From Allomyces arbusculus (taxonomy: Eukaryota; Blastocladiomycota; Blastocladiomycetes; Blastocladiales; Blastocladiaceae): a stretch of 64,000 bases of DNA. The stretch is taken from contig JADHYV010000084.1 in assembly GCA_027604705.1 (NCBI GenBank), positions 1 through 64,000 of the forward strand. Direction: 5' to 3'. The first letter of the stretch is position 1; every line of letters begins with the position of its first letter. The notes below the pieces were generated by a model. It did no database searches and was not told the origin of the DNA. It saw only the letters and a program-made list of their open reading frames with translations. The position numbers and the translations under genes were made by a program. This document shows positions 63,289-64,000 of the stretch, one piece after another.

Positions 63289-63842
63289 TCAACGCTGTCC
63301 GTAAGCTCTTACTCGCACACATGCGATCCTACACGGCCAGCGCAGCAGCGAATCGTGGTCCACGCCACGCGTTGTGACGGGCATGGGTTGGCTCCCGACG
63401 GTGTTGCAATATTCCATCGAGAGCGAGCGGCCGCGGCGCGCTGACGGGCTTGCAGCCTGACCCGGGACCGTGGCCTCGGTCAGCGAAATTACCCCGTCGT
63501 CGTAATTGTCGTCGCTCTCGTTGGCCATGACTGATCGGTGGTGACGGCCAATGCTTTGCCATCCTTGGCCAGCCTGGCCGACGCCTGGGAGGCCGGGGAG
63601 GCGAGCTTGAGCCCGACCTTGACGTGAGACTCGCACGGCGCCACGATCGTCGCGCCCGTCGCACCGTGAAGGGTCATGTCCCAAGCCCGGCACTGCAACG
63701 TAGTTGCGCGTCGGGTACGTCGCGTGCAGCCTACCACGACCGCGTGCGTCAGCTTGGGCTTGGCGGCCAGTGAGGCCTGCCTGGCGCGGCAAATGATCGC
63801 CGCTGCGGGCAACGACGGGGGCAACGGTGCGGGCTTCGACAT
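63289..63842 (-). CDS. Possible minus-strand gene at the window edge, unknown
   Basis: Two overlapping minus-strand frames have partial coding character, and I cannot join them confidently. One (63842-63489) begins MSKPAPLPPSLPAAA and contains KPKLTHAVVVGCTRRTRRAT and KVGLKLASPASQASARLAKD. The other (to 63289) has the acidic ESDDNYDDGVISLTEATVPG. A GTAATT..CAG intron near 63500-63461 is possible. The 5' part may lie beyond or near the right edge. No family recognised; this may also be non-coding. Confidence 0.25.
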
Positions 63843-64000
63843 GATGTGGACCTGCCGGGTGGGGACGGATGGTGAGCCAGGGATTGCATGATGGCGGGCG
63901 GGCGTAATGCGACCGTAAAACGTACCCGAGCAACGCCAGCGGCCGAGTCGACGACTTGAACACGAGCGATGAGTATCGTAGGTTAATCGGGGCGAGCTGT

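Noticed and set aside
1-64000. Old retroviral, LTR or Polinton-type elements, or CRISPR arrays
   Set aside because: No reverse transcriptase, integrase, capsid or terminal-repeat pairs, and no regularly spaced repeat-spacer array, were seen.

Overview
The window is dense, GC-rich nuclear DNA from a zoosporic, early-diverging fungus, most likely a blastocladiomycete (Allomyces/Blastocladiella/Catenaria-like) or a relative. The reasons are: short spliceosomal introns (about 64-150 nt) in most genes; fungal-style gene density; two genes for motile flagella (dynein regulatory complex subunit DRC2/CCDC65 and a CCDC42/CFAP73-type DUF4200 protein), which only flagellate fungi keep; and an ethylene-receptor-like hybrid histidine kinase, a family known among fungi from early-diverging lineages. 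The phylum is an inference; nothing in the window fixes a species.

Layout. 1-1.0 kb: AT-richer DNA with a tandem pair of ~180-bp repeats and no gene. 1.0-15.3 kb: RGS-domain protein (-), FRG1 (+), a seven-exon protein of unknown function (-), a single-pass receptor-like membrane protein (-), a small proline-rich protein (-), an elongin-A-like protein (-), UMP/CMP kinase (+) and a BAR-like coiled-coil protein (-). 15.3-25.5 kb: two tandem SNF2-family ATPases (+) from a local duplication. 25.9-36.7 kb: a low-complexity Ser/Thr-rich protein (+), the CCDC42/CFAP73 flagellar protein (-), an unknown protein (-), a RhoGEF (DH-PH) (-) and a 1.85-kb intergenic stretch. 36.7-41 kb: the ethylene-receptor-like hybrid kinase (+). 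41-51.4 kb, all on the minus strand: a tRNA-like fragment, a GATA/PHD-finger protein, RAD51, DHFR and TPX2. 51.8-63 kb: an unknown protein with two C-terminal membrane segments (-), a second receptor-like membrane protein related to the one at 7.6-9.6 kb (+), DRC2 (-) and a SAPS/PP6 regulatory subunit (+). The right edge may hold part of a further minus-strand gene.

The genes do not form one pathway. Themes are signalling (RGS, RhoGEF, hybrid kinase, PP6 subunit, two receptor-like proteins), chromosome and spindle biology (two SNF2 ATPases, RAD51, TPX2, elongin A), nucleotide metabolism (UMP/CMP kinase, DHFR) and the flagellum (DRC2, CCDC42/CFAP73). The strongest leads are the ethylene-receptor-like kinase with all seven inspected ligand-pocket positions I could align conserved, the SNF2 tandem pair with shared and unshared introns, and the pair of receptor-like membrane proteins with a shared, unrecognised cytoplasmic C-terminal segment. 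All exon boundaries were inferred by eye from GT..AG signals, reading-frame continuity and protein-family similarity; no search or alignment program was run.
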